DNA of 64,000 bases from NCBI GenBank assembly GCA_964540905.1, contig CAZIOS010000014.1, positions 5,622-69,621 of the forward strand, given 5' to 3'. This stretch comes from VAYN01 sp964540905. Its GTDB lineage: Bacteria; Actinomycetota; Thermoleophilia; Solirubrobacterales; 70-9. The notes below the pieces were generated by a model. It was given only the letters and a program-made list of their open reading frames with translations. It did not search any database and was not told the DNA's origin. Numbering within the stretch: the first letter of the stretch is position 1; every line of letters starts with the position of its first letter. A program made the position numbers and the translations under genes. Positions 6,942 to 13,922 of the stretch are shown here, one piece after another.

Positions 6942-8741
6942 TCAGTGCCCGGCCAACCCCGGCTTGTGGACGGCGATCCCGAGCTCGCGCAGCTGCAGAT
7001 CCTCGACCGGCGCCGGCGCCCCGGTCAGCAGGTCGAAGCCGGAGGCGGTCTTGGGGAAGGCGATTACGTCGCGGATCGTCTCGGCGCCGCAGAGGCGCTG
7101 GACGATGCGGTCGACGCCGTAGGCGATGCCGCCGTGCGGCGGCGCCCCGTAGCGCAGCGCCTCGAGCAGGAAGCCGAAGCGGGCCGCGGCGGTCTCGGCG
7201 TCGATCCCGAGCGCGGCGAAGACCTGCTGCTGGACCTCGGCCCGGTTGATGCGGATCGAGCCGCCGCCCAGCTCCTGGCCGTTCCAGACGACGTCGTAGG
7301 CCTGGGCCCGCGCCGCCCCCGGGTTCTCGGGGTCGAACTCGCCGCTCGGCGCCGTGAACGGATGGTGCAGCGCGTCCCAGCGGCGCTCGCCGGCGTTCCA
7401 CTCCATCAGCGGCCAGTCGACGACCCAGAGCAGCCTGTGGTCGTTCTCGTCGATCAGGCCGAAGCGCTCGGCGAGGTCGATCCGCATCTGGCCGAGCACG
7501 GCGTCGGTGACCGGGCGCCCGTCGGCGACCAGCAGCAGCAGGTCGCCCTGCTCGGCGCCGAGGCGGCGGTTGAGCTCAGCCAGCTCGGCCGGGCTGAGGA
7601 ACTTGGCGGTCGGCGAGCGCCAGCCCTCGCCCTCGCGGAAGGCCCAGACCAGGCCCTTGGCGCCGAGCTCCTGGGCGCGCGAGATCAGGCCGTCGAGCTC
7701 GGAGCGCGGCAGCTCGCGGCGGCCGGCGTTGAGGCCGCGGATCGAGCCGCCGCTCTCGAGTACCGAGCGGAAGACCTTGAACTCGGTCTCCCCCAGCGCC
7801 TCCCCGAGGTCGACCAGCTCGAGGCCGAAGCGCAGGTCGGGCCGGTCGGTGCCGAAGCGGTCCATCGCCTCGTCGTAGCCCATCCGCTGCATCGGCAACT
7901 CGATCTCGGGGCCGCCGACCCGCTCGAAGACGTGCGCCAGCAGCCGTTCGTTGACGGCGATCACGTCCTCGCCGTCGACGAACGACATCTCGACGTCGAG
8001 CTGGGTGAACTCAGGCTGGCGGTCGGCCCGCGTCGCCTCGTCGCGGAAGCAGCGCGCCACCTGGTAGTAGCGCTCGATCCCGGCCACCATCAGCAGCTGC
8101 TTGAACAGCTGCGGCGACTGCGGCAGCGCGTAGAAGGAGCCGGCCTGGAGGCGGCTGGGGACGAGGAAGTCGCGGGCGCCCTCCGGCGTCGAGCGGGTCA
8201 GCACCGGCGTCTCGACGTCGACGAAGCCCTCGCCGTCGAGGAACTCGCGCATCGCCGCGACCACGCGGTGGCGCAGCATCAGCGCCTCGCGCATCTGCTC
8301 GCGGCGCAGGTCGAGATAGCGGTAGCGCAGCCGCGCGTCCTCGCCGACCTCGCCGGAGAAGCCCTCGACCTGGAACGGCGGCGTCTCGGCGTCGGCCAGC
8401 AACTCGGCGGCGGTCACCTTCAGCTCGACCTCGCCGGTCGGCAGCTCCGGGTTGACGGTCTCCTCCGAGCGCCGCACCACGGTCCCGGCCGCGCTCAGCA
8501 CGTCCTCGGCCCGCAGCTTGTGGGCCAGCTCGATTAGCTGGGCGCCCGAGGTGTCGGGATTGAAGACGAGCTGGACGATCCCGGTGCGGTCGCGGAGGTC
8601 GATGAAGATCAGGCCGCCGTGGTCGCGGCGGCGGTGGACCCAGCCGGCGACCCGCACCTCGGCGTCGACCCGGTCGCCCAGCACCTGCCCGCACCAGCTG
8701 TCGCGGTAGCCGTTCGGGCGCAGCGACGGCGCCTCGCTCAT
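6942..8741 (-). CDS. aspS: Aspartyl-tRNA synthetase
   Basis: The 599-residue class IIb enzyme has an N-terminal OB-fold anticodon-binding domain (residues about 15-110, VRVAGWVHRRRDHGG and FIDLRDRTG). The catalytic core carries motif 2 (YYQVARCFRDEATRADRQPEFTQ), a bacterial-type GAD insertion around residues 290-420, and motif 3 (PPHGGIAYGVDRIV). It attaches Asp to tRNA(Asp). Whether it also charges tRNA(Asn) cannot be decided from the sequence by eye. The ATG at 8741 overlaps the hisS stop by four bases (ATGA), so it is coupled to hisS. The hisS-aspS pair is a widespread operon. Confidence 0.97.
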   Translation of the reverse strand: MSEAPSLRPNGYRDSWCGQVLGDRVDAEVRVAGWVHRRRDHGGLIFIDLRDRTGIVQLVFNPDTSGAQLIELAHKLRAEDVLSAAGTVVRRSEETVNPELPTGEVELKVTAAELLADAETPPFQVEGFSGEVGEDARLRYRYLDLRREQMREALMLRHRVVAAMREFLDGEGFVDVETPVLTRSTPEGARDFLVPSRLQAGSFYALPQSPQLFKQLLMVAGIERYYQVARCFRDEATRADRQPEFTQLDVEMSFVDGEDVIAVNERLLAHVFERVGGPEIELPMQRMGYDEAMDRFGTDRPDLRFGLELVDLGEALGETEFKVFRSVLESGGSIRGLNAGRRELPRSELDGLISRAQELGAKGLVWAFREGEGWRSPTAKFLSPAELAELNRRLGAEQGDLLLLVADGRPVTDAVLGQMRIDLAERFGLIDENDHRLLWVVDWPLMEWNAGERRWDALHHPFTAPSGEFDPENPGAARAQAYDVVWNGQELGGGSIRINRAEVQQQVFAALGIDAETAAARFGFLLEALRYGAPPHGGIAYGVDRIVQRLCGAETIRDVIAFPKTASGFDLLTGAPAPVEDLQLRELGIAVHKPGLAGH

Positions 8742-9982
8742 GCCTCTCCTCCAGTCATCTCGTCGACAAGGTTGGCGGCGTCGGCGACGCGCTGCTCGCC
8801 GCTGCGCATGTCGCGCAGCTGGGCCGAGCCGTCGGCCTCGAGGATGAGGACGCGGCGGGCGCCGATCCGGTCGGCGTGTTTGAGCTGGCCCTTGAGGCCG
8901 CGGCCAGCGAGGTCGGCCTCGGCCGAGAGGCCGGCGTGGCGCAGCTCGGTCACCAGCGCCACCGCCCGCTGCCGCTGGCCCTCGTCGGCGATCGCGACGA
9001 AGGCGTCGCGCCCGGCCGGCTCCTCCTCCTCGCCGAGCGCCAGCAGGATCCGCTCGATCCCGGCCGCCCAGCCAACCGCCGGCGTCGGCGGCCCGCCGAG
9101 CTGCTCGATCAGGCCGTCGTAGCGGCCGCCGCCGCCGATCTCCGACTGCGCCCCGAGCGCCTCGCAGACGAAGGAGAAGATCGTCCGCGTGTAGTAGTCG
9201 ATGCCTCGGACCAGGGTCGGGTCGACGGCGTAGGCGATGCCGGCGGCGTCGAGCAGCTCCCGCACCGCGGCGAAGTGCTCGGCGTCCTCGCCGGCCAGCG
9301 AGTCGACGATCGTCGGTGCGCTCGCCATCACCCAGCGCGTCCCCTCGTGGTCGGAGTCGAAGGCGCGCAGCGGGTTGAGGTCGATCCGCTCGCGCACGTC
9401 CTCGGAGAGCTCGCCCGCATGCGCGTGCAGGTGCGCCTTCAGCTCCTCCAGGTAGGCGCGGCGGGCGTCGAGCGAGCCGAGGCTGCCGAGTCGCAGCTCC
9501 ACCCCCGGCACGCCGAGCTCGGCGAGCAGGTCGGAGAGCAGCATGATCGCCTCGGCGTCGGCCAGCGGCGAGTCGGTGCCGATGCACTCGAGGCCGAGCT
9601 GGTGGAACTGGCGGTAGCGCCCGGCCTGGGGGCGCTCGTGACGGAAGAAGGGGCCGAGGTAGGAGAGCTTGACCGGCGGCGCCAGTTTGTGCATCCCGTG
9701 CTCGAGGTAGGCGCGGCAGATCGGCGCCGTCCCCTCCGGCCGCAGGGTGAGGCTGCGCCCGCCCTTGTCCTCGAAGCTGAACATCTCCTTGCGGACGATG
9801 TCGGTCGACTTGCCGACCCCGCGTTCGAACAGCTCGGTGTCCTCGAAGACCGGGGTGGCGATCGGCTCGTAGCCGGCGCGGGCGAAGATCGCCGCGGCGG
9901 TGCGCTCGATCCGGGCCCGGGCCCGGGCCGGCCCGGGCAGCACGTCGAAGGTCCCGCGCGGCGCCTGGTACTTGCTGGCCAT
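8738..9982 (-). CDS. hisS: Histidyl-tRNA synthetase
   Basis: The 414-residue protein begins MASKYQAPRGTFDVLPG, the standard HisRS N-terminus. It contains class II motif 2 (TLRPEGTAPICRAYLEH, FFRHERPQAGRYRQFHQ), the histidine-binding loops (LVRGIDYYTRTIFSF) and motif 3 (GGGGRYDGLIEQLGGP ... GWAAGIERIL). A C-terminal anticodon-binding domain follows. All catalytic motifs are present and the length is typical. It follows the MBL hydrolase gene by 23 bases and overlaps aspS, so it belongs to the same leftward transcript. Confidence 0.97.
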   Translation of the reverse strand: MASKYQAPRGTFDVLPGPARARARIERTAAAIFARAGYEPIATPVFEDTELFERGVGKSTDIVRKEMFSFEDKGGRSLTLRPEGTAPICRAYLEHGMHKLAPPVKLSYLGPFFRHERPQAGRYRQFHQLGLECIGTDSPLADAEAIMLLSDLLAELGVPGVELRLGSLGSLDARRAYLEELKAHLHAHAGELSEDVRERIDLNPLRAFDSDHEGTRWVMASAPTIVDSLAGEDAEHFAAVRELLDAAGIAYAVDPTLVRGIDYYTRTIFSFVCEALGAQSEIGGGGRYDGLIEQLGGPPTPAVGWAAGIERILLALGEEEEPAGRDAFVAIADEGQRQRAVALVTELRHAGLSAEADLAGRGLKGQLKHADRIGARRVLILEADGSAQLRDMRSGEQRVADAANLVDEMTGGEA

Positions 9983-10005
9983 GGCGGCGACCCTACCGGC
10001 GGCCG

Positions 10006-10650
10006 CTAGGCGGCCAGCGAGACGAGGAAGGGGTTGGAGGCGCGCTCGGCGCCGAGCGTCGTCGTCCCCATGTGGCCGGGGTAGACGGCGGTCTCGTCGG
10101 GGTGGGATTCGAGCAGGCCGGCGATCGAGGCCAGCAGGGTCGGGCCGTCGCCGCCGGGCAGATCGACGCGCCCGACCGAGCCCTGGAAGAGGACGTCGCC
10201 GGAGAAGATCGCGTCCTCGCCGCGGACCGAGTAGGTGACGTGGCCGGGACTGTGGCCGGGGGTGAAGATGACGTCGAGCTCGAGCCCGGCCAGCTCCAGG
10301 GTCTCGCCGCCGGCGACGGTCTCGTCGGCGTCGTAGCTCTCGAACGGACCGAAGCCCTCGTAGGGGACGAAGCTCATGATGTCGGCCAGCACCGGCACCT
10401 CCAGCCGCGGGCAGTAGACCGGCGCCCCGCTCACCCGCGCCACCGGCGCCACCGCGCCGACGTGGTCGAAGTGGGTGTGGGTGAGCAGGATCGCCTCGAC
10501 CTCGGCGCCGATCGCGGCGACGGCGGCGAGGATCCGCTCCGCCTCTTCGCCGGGGTCGACGACGAGGACCCGGTCGGCGCCCTCGCGGCGCACCAGGAAG
10601 CAGTTCTCGGCGATCGGGCCGACGGTCAGCATCTCGACCTCGAGCGCCAT
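10006..10650 (-). CDS. Metallo-beta-lactamase-fold hydrolase (glyoxalase II-like)
   Basis: The product of about 214 residues has the zinc-binding THTHFDHVGA motif (HxHxDH), a downstream TPGHSPGHVTYS histidine, the FSGDVLFQGSVGR aspartate segment and a final VYPGHMGTTT histidine. This is the arrangement of the hydroxyacylglutathione hydrolase/YcbL group of MBL proteins. They hydrolyse thioesters or related esters, but the substrate here cannot be inferred. The ATG at 10650 overlaps the previous stop (ATGA), which decides it over an upstream in-frame ATG at 10692. The gene lies immediately upstream of hisS. Confidence 0.9.
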   Translation of the reverse strand: MALEVEMLTVGPIAENCFLVRREGADRVLVVDPGEEAERILAAVAAIGAEVEAILLTHTHFDHVGAVAPVARVSGAPVYCPRLEVPVLADIMSFVPYEGFGPFESYDADETVAGGETLELAGLELDVIFTPGHSPGHVTYSVRGEDAIFSGDVLFQGSVGRVDLPGGDGPTLLASIAGLLESHPDETAVYPGHMGTTTLGAERASNPFLVSLAA

Positions 10651-11009
10651 CAGTCCCCCTGTCGGATCCGCGCCCGCTCGCGCCGCCGCCACAGCGTCAT
10701 GTCGATGAAGTAGCCGGCGGGGATGTAGAAGGCGAGCATGAAGGCGGCCAGCGCCAGCGCCACCAGCGGCGGCCGTTTGAAGATCGCCAGCAAGAGGACG
10801 CCGAAGACGACGGCGGCGAAGATGCCGCGGATCGCCGAGCCGCGCCAGGTCGGCGGCAGGTCGGCGCGCTGGGCCGGCTTGCGGTTGGCGCGGGCGCGCG
10901 CCTGGGCCTCGGCGCGGCTGCGGGGACGGGCGGAGCGGCGCTTGGCGTCGATGCTGCCGCCCTGGGTGCCGCGGCGCTTGCGGTTGCGCTTCTTCTTGGT
11001 CTGGGCCAT
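10650..11009 (-). CDS. Small basic membrane protein of unknown function
   Basis: The 119-residue product has a very basic first half (KKKRNRKRRGTQGG, many Arg/Lys to residue 50) followed by two hydrophobic segments (about residues 60-80, IRGIFAAVVFGVLLLAI, and 83-103, PLVALALAAFMLAFYIPAGYF). It therefore looks like a two-pass membrane protein with a long positively charged cytoplasmic tail that could bind RNA, DNA or acidic lipid. It overlaps the MBL gene start by one codon step and follows the formiminotransferase-like gene by nine bases. No family was recognised. Confidence 0.75.
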   Translation of the reverse strand: MAQTKKKRNRKRRGTQGGSIDAKRRSARPRSRAEAQARARANRKPAQRADLPPTWRGSAIRGIFAAVVFGVLLLAIFKRPPLVALALAAFMLAFYIPAGYFIDMTLWRRRERARIRQGD

Positions 11010-11018
11010 CGCCTGAAT

Positions 11019-11909
11019 TTAGTCGTTCGCGGCGGCCAGCCGCCGCTCGATCAGATGCAGTGCCGGCTCGAAGCCGCGGATCGGGACGTCCGCCGGGTAG
11101 CCGACAAGGGCCGCCGCCGGGGCGAGGCCGACCAGCTCCGCCTCCAGCGGCCGGGCGCCGAGCGGCGCCGCCAGCTCGCGCACCCGCCCAACCACCGCCG
11201 CCAGCGGCACCGCCAGCGGGTCGTGGACGTTGGTCGAGACCTGGGCGCGGCCGCTGGAGAGCCGCAGCCCGATCGCCCGCACTCCCGGCAGCCCGCCCCC
11301 CGCCTCGCGCAGGCCGGCGGCGACGGCGCGGGCGAGCTCGACGTCGCCGCTGTCGAGCTCGAGGTTGAAGGCGACCAGCGGCGGCCGCGCGGTGACCAGG
11401 GTGGCGCCGCCGCGCCGGTGCGGCAGCGGCGGCCCGAAGTCCGGCCGCAGCTCGCCCGACTCCATCCGCAGCCAGAGCTCGGCGAGGCCGCCGTTGCGGA
11501 AGTAGGCGCGCTCGGCGCGGGTCGGGTCGCGGGCCAGCTCGCCATAGAGGAAGACCGGCAGGCCGAGGCCGCCGAGCTGCGCCGCCACGGCGACCGCCTC
11601 GGTGCGGGCGGCGGCGCGCTCATCGGGACCGAGCCAGACCAGCGGGCAGACGTCGAGGGCGCCGATCGCCGGGTGGGCGCCGGCGTAGGTGTCCATGTCG
11701 ATCGTCTCCAGCGCCTCCTCGGCGCCGGCGAGCAGCCCTTCCAGCAGCGAGCCGGCGCCGCCGGCGAGGGTGAAGACGGTGCGGCCGTGGTCGCCGTCGG
11801 TGTGGCGGTCGAGCAGGGTGGCGCCGCGGGCGAAGGCCGCCTCCAGGCGCGCCAGGCGCGTCTCGTCGCGCCCCTCGGAGACGTTTGGCACGGCGAGCAG
11901 CGGCGGCAT
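11019..11909 (-). CDS. Glutamate formimidoyltransferase family protein (FtcD-like)
   Basis: The 296-residue protein starts PPLLAVPNVSEGRDETRLARLEAAF, the N-terminal PNxSEGR signature of the formiminotransferase domain. It contains HTDGDHGRTVFTLAG and YAGAHPAIGALDVCPLVWL, matching the substrate-binding histidine region, and a second subdomain (VAFNLELDSGDVELARAVAAGLRE). The family transfers the formimino group of N-formimino-Glu to tetrahydrofolate, or glutamate to formyl donors. The cyclodeaminase domain of bifunctional FtcD is absent. No histidine degradation genes are nearby, so the physiological role is open. Confidence 0.88.
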   Translation of the reverse strand: MPPLLAVPNVSEGRDETRLARLEAAFARGATLLDRHTDGDHGRTVFTLAGGAGSLLEGLLAGAEEALETIDMDTYAGAHPAIGALDVCPLVWLGPDERAAARTEAVAVAAQLGGLGLPVFLYGELARDPTRAERAYFRNGGLAELWLRMESGELRPDFGPPLPHRRGGATLVTARPPLVAFNLELDSGDVELARAVAAGLREAGGGLPGVRAIGLRLSSGRAQVSTNVHDPLAVPLAAVVGRVRELAAPLGARPLEAELVGLAPAAALVGYPADVPIRGFEPALHLIERRLAAAND

Positions 11910-11935
11910 CGCCCCAGGCTAGCCCGCCGCGGGGC

Positions 11936-12898
11936 TCAGATCAGCAGCTCGCCGCCGCTGACGATCGTCTCGCCGTCGATCTCGACCGTCGGTTCGAGGA
12001 TCACGCAGTCGAGGTGGACCGGGACCTGGACGGTGCCGCCGATCGCCGCCGAGGCGCCGAAGGCGACGTGGGCGGTGCCGAGGATCTTCTCGTCCTCGAG
12101 GATGTTGCCGGTCAGGATCGCCTCTTCGTTGGTGCCGATCCCGAGCTCGGCGACGTTGGTGCCGTCCTCGCCGTGCGCGGTCAGCAGCTCCATCAGGGCG
12201 GCGCCGTCGATGCCGGTGGCGTCGGTCAGATGGCCGCCGCGGACGGTCAGCGTCACCGGCGCCTCCAGCAGGCCGACGCCGGCGATCGAGCCGTCGACGA
12301 CCAGCGTGCCCTCGCCGGTGCCCTCGACCGGGGCGATGAAGCCCTCGCCGCAGGGCAGGTTGCCGAAGGCGCCGCGGTTGCCGAGTTCGCCGGCGTCGAC
12401 GATCGAGAGCCGGTCCTCGAGCCCGAGCCGCAGGTCGCTGCCACGGGCGCAGGTGATCCGCGCCTCGGCGCCGCCGTTGAGCTTGTCGCTGAGCGCCCAC
12501 CCGCGCCGGCGCACCTGCTCGAGGTCGCTGGTCATCAGCCGCGTCAGCATCTCCTCGGTCACCCCCGGCAGGGTGCCGATGCGCACCCCGGCCTCGCTGG
12601 CGCGCTTGCGAGCGGCGGTGTGGGAGAGCGACTGGATCGTCGGCGCCAGCACCACGTCGGCGGCCGCCATCGCCGCGGCGACCGCGTCCGGCGGCTCGGC
12701 GGCGGCGGAGTCGCGCTCGGAGATCACCGCCAGGGTCGCGTCGGCGCCTTCGCCCTGGGCCTCGATCCGCATCAGCGCGCCGATCTCTTCGGTCACCGGG
12801 TTGCAGACGACCAGCACCTCCTCGCCAGGCGAGACGCTCATGCACTCGCGCACGACCGTCCGCACCGCCATGTCCAGCTCCGCGCTCACGCCCCGCAC
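11936..12898 (-). CDS. Aminopeptidase, M29/thermophilic aminopeptidase-like
   Basis: The 320-residue protein resembles the leucyl aminopeptidase/aminopeptidase T group. The C-terminal half has the metal-ligand pattern seen in M29 enzymes: ELGIGTNEEAILTG (Glu), EDEKILGTAHVAFG (Glu and His) and VPVHLDCVILEPTVEIDG (His and Asp). The N-terminal half (VRTVVRECMSVSPGEEVLVVCNPVTEEIG) matches the substrate-side domain. These enzymes remove N-terminal amino acids using a two-metal site. Its start at 12898 is an ATG, though a GTG three codons later is possible. It is followed by the FtcD-like gene on the same strand. Confidence 0.85.
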   Translation of the reverse strand: MRGVSAELDMAVRTVVRECMSVSPGEEVLVVCNPVTEEIGALMRIEAQGEGADATLAVISERDSAAAEPPDAVAAAMAAADVVLAPTIQSLSHTAARKRASEAGVRIGTLPGVTEEMLTRLMTSDLEQVRRRGWALSDKLNGGAEARITCARGSDLRLGLEDRLSIVDAGELGNRGAFGNLPCGEGFIAPVEGTGEGTLVVDGSIAGVGLLEAPVTLTVRGGHLTDATGIDGAALMELLTAHGEDGTNVAELGIGTNEEAILTGNILEDEKILGTAHVAFGASAAIGGTVQVPVHLDCVILEPTVEIDGETIVSGGELLI

Positions 12899-12908
12899 CC
12901 TAACTTGC

Positions 12909-13082
12909 TCAGTCGTCGTCGTGGCGGTGGCGCCAGGACCACACCTCGAACCAGACCAGCCCGACCAGCAGCGAGCCGAAGGCGATCAACGGCGGCAGCC
13001 AGCCACGCCGTTGCGAAAGCGCCAACACGACCACCACAAGGGCGTCGGCGAGCAGCAGCAAAGCCACCAGCAGCGGCCGCAT
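12909..13082 (-). CDS. Short two-pass membrane protein
   Basis: Starting at the ATG at 13082 gives a 57-residue protein, MRPLLVALLLLADALVVVVL, followed by SQRRGW, a second hydrophobic segment (PPLIAFGSLLVGLVWFEV) and the acidic-histidine tail WRHRHDDD. An in-frame ATG at 13133 would add 17 polar residues but has less support. Two membrane helices and the compact gene spacing (10 bases to the aminopeptidase) support a real gene. Function unknown. Confidence 0.6.
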   Translation of the reverse strand: MRPLLVALLLLADALVVVVLALSQRRGWLPPLIAFGSLLVGLVWFEVWSWRHRHDDD

Positions 13083-13143
13083 CCCAGCCCACCCCGAACC
13101 CGAACTTTGACTCCCTTTGCCCACCGCTACCATCCCCGTCCCC

Positions 13144-13217
13144 GCCGGAGTAGCTCAGCTGGTTAGAGCAGCGGAATCATAATCCGCGTGTCGGGGGTTC
13201 GAGTCCCTCCTCCGGCA
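13144..13217 (+). tRNA. tRNA with CAT anticodon (elongator tRNA-Met, or tRNA-Ile2)
   Basis: A complete 74-base cloverleaf is present: acceptor GCCGGAG/CTCCGGC, D-arm AGCTCAGCTGGTTAGAGC, anticodon stem GCGGA/TCCGC with loop ATCATAA (anticodon CAT) and T-arm GGGGGTTCGAGTCCCTC. The first pair is G-C, so this is not the initiator tRNA. Distinguishing elongator Met from lysidine-modified Ile2 needs identity-element comparison. CCA is not encoded. The last 42 bases are the attachment-site core of the integrated element. Confidence 0.96.
13176..13217 (+). repeat. attL: 42-bp direct repeat (left junction of the integrated element)
   Basis: The sequence from the tRNA anticodon loop to the tRNA 3' end is repeated exactly at 37715-37756. 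The flanking bases differ on both sides (a against g upstream, t against c downstream), so the identity ends precisely at the tRNA 3' end. This is classic target-site use by a tyrosine integrase at a tRNA gene. Confidence 0.96.
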
Positions 13218-13272
13218 TAGTTTCTTCCCTGGAAATTAGCATATTTTGTAAGTGCCGAAACGCACTACCAAC

Positions 13273-13299
13273 AAAATGTGTCCCAAATATGTCCCGAAC
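13273..13299 (+). repeat. Left subterminal TGTCCC repeats (candidate integrase arm sites)
   Basis: AAAATGTGTCCC is followed after a short AT spacer by ATGTCCCGAAC. Almost the same arrangement occurs inside the right end at 37605-37632, in the same orientation. Paired short repeats inside both ends of an element are typical of arm-type binding sites of tyrosine integrases, but binding is an inference. Confidence 0.55.
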
Positions 13300-13380
13300 T
13301 TTTGTTACAAAGTGCAGCGCATCTGCTCGCGACCGCCACGCCGCCTTCACTCTGACAAGCGTGCATCGAGCCCGTAGTAA

Positions 13381-13656
13381 CTATGAGCCGGACCGGGTTT
13401 GACGGAGGTCTCCGTCAAACCCGGTCCGGCTCACCTGGGAGGGGTTCATCAGCCACACCAGGGCGGCAAGGGAGTGGTCCGTCGTGCAGATCGAGACGGT
13501 GCGCCGCCCGAAAACCTCGTGGAAGAACAGGCGGCTGGCGTGGGCGAGCCGGGAATTGGTGGTGACGAGAATTGCCCCGGAGCTTTCAATTCGCCTGCGC
13601 ACTTCGCCGCCGCGGATCCGGTAGATCGCGGTCAGCGAGTCGAGGTCGCGCATCAT
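13381..13656 (-). pseudogene. Truncated ORF of unknown family, cut at an inverted repeat
   Basis: From the double ATG at 13656 the frame reads MMRDLDSLTAIYRIRGGEVR and then IESSGAILVTTNSRLAHASR, with a hydrophobic beta strand and TTN turn. It later gives VSICTTDHSLAALVWLMNP before running into the 50-bp inverted repeat, where the sequence becomes low quality (RTGFDGDLRQTRSGS). The VTTN and ALVWL segments look like the C-terminal part of a larger soluble protein, perhaps PIN-like, but I cannot name the family. The abrupt end at the palindrome suggests truncation by rearrangement. Confidence 0.4.
13384..13433. repeat. Perfect 50-bp inverted repeat (24-bp arms, 2-bp centre)
   Basis: The left arm 13384-13407 and right arm 13410-13433 are exact reverse complements around GT. 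The arm begins TGAGCCGGACCGGGTTTGAC. There is no T-tract, so it is not a typical intrinsic terminator. It sits at the end of a truncated reading frame (13381-13656) near the left end of the integrated element. It could be a recombination scar from an inverted duplication, a protein-binding palindrome or a cruciform. Confidence 0.85.
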
Positions 13657-13922
13657 GGTCTCGCGGCGCCCGTAGTGGACGGCTTCCCTCGAGCACCTTC
13701 GTCGCCTATCATCGGTTGCGGATCGAGCGCGACTCCCTCGGCGGGCGAGACCGTTCTCCAACTACACCGACGGCAGCTGCAGACGCTGCCTGAGCCGATC
13801 CACTCCTCTACCGTCCAGTAACCCAAAGCCGTAACAGCTACTGTTCATTTACCGGTCGTTGGGTTCTCACCCTCTCTTCCTCGCGCCCGGATAGCAATCA
13901 GAGACGGCTTGAGGAGGCGGCC

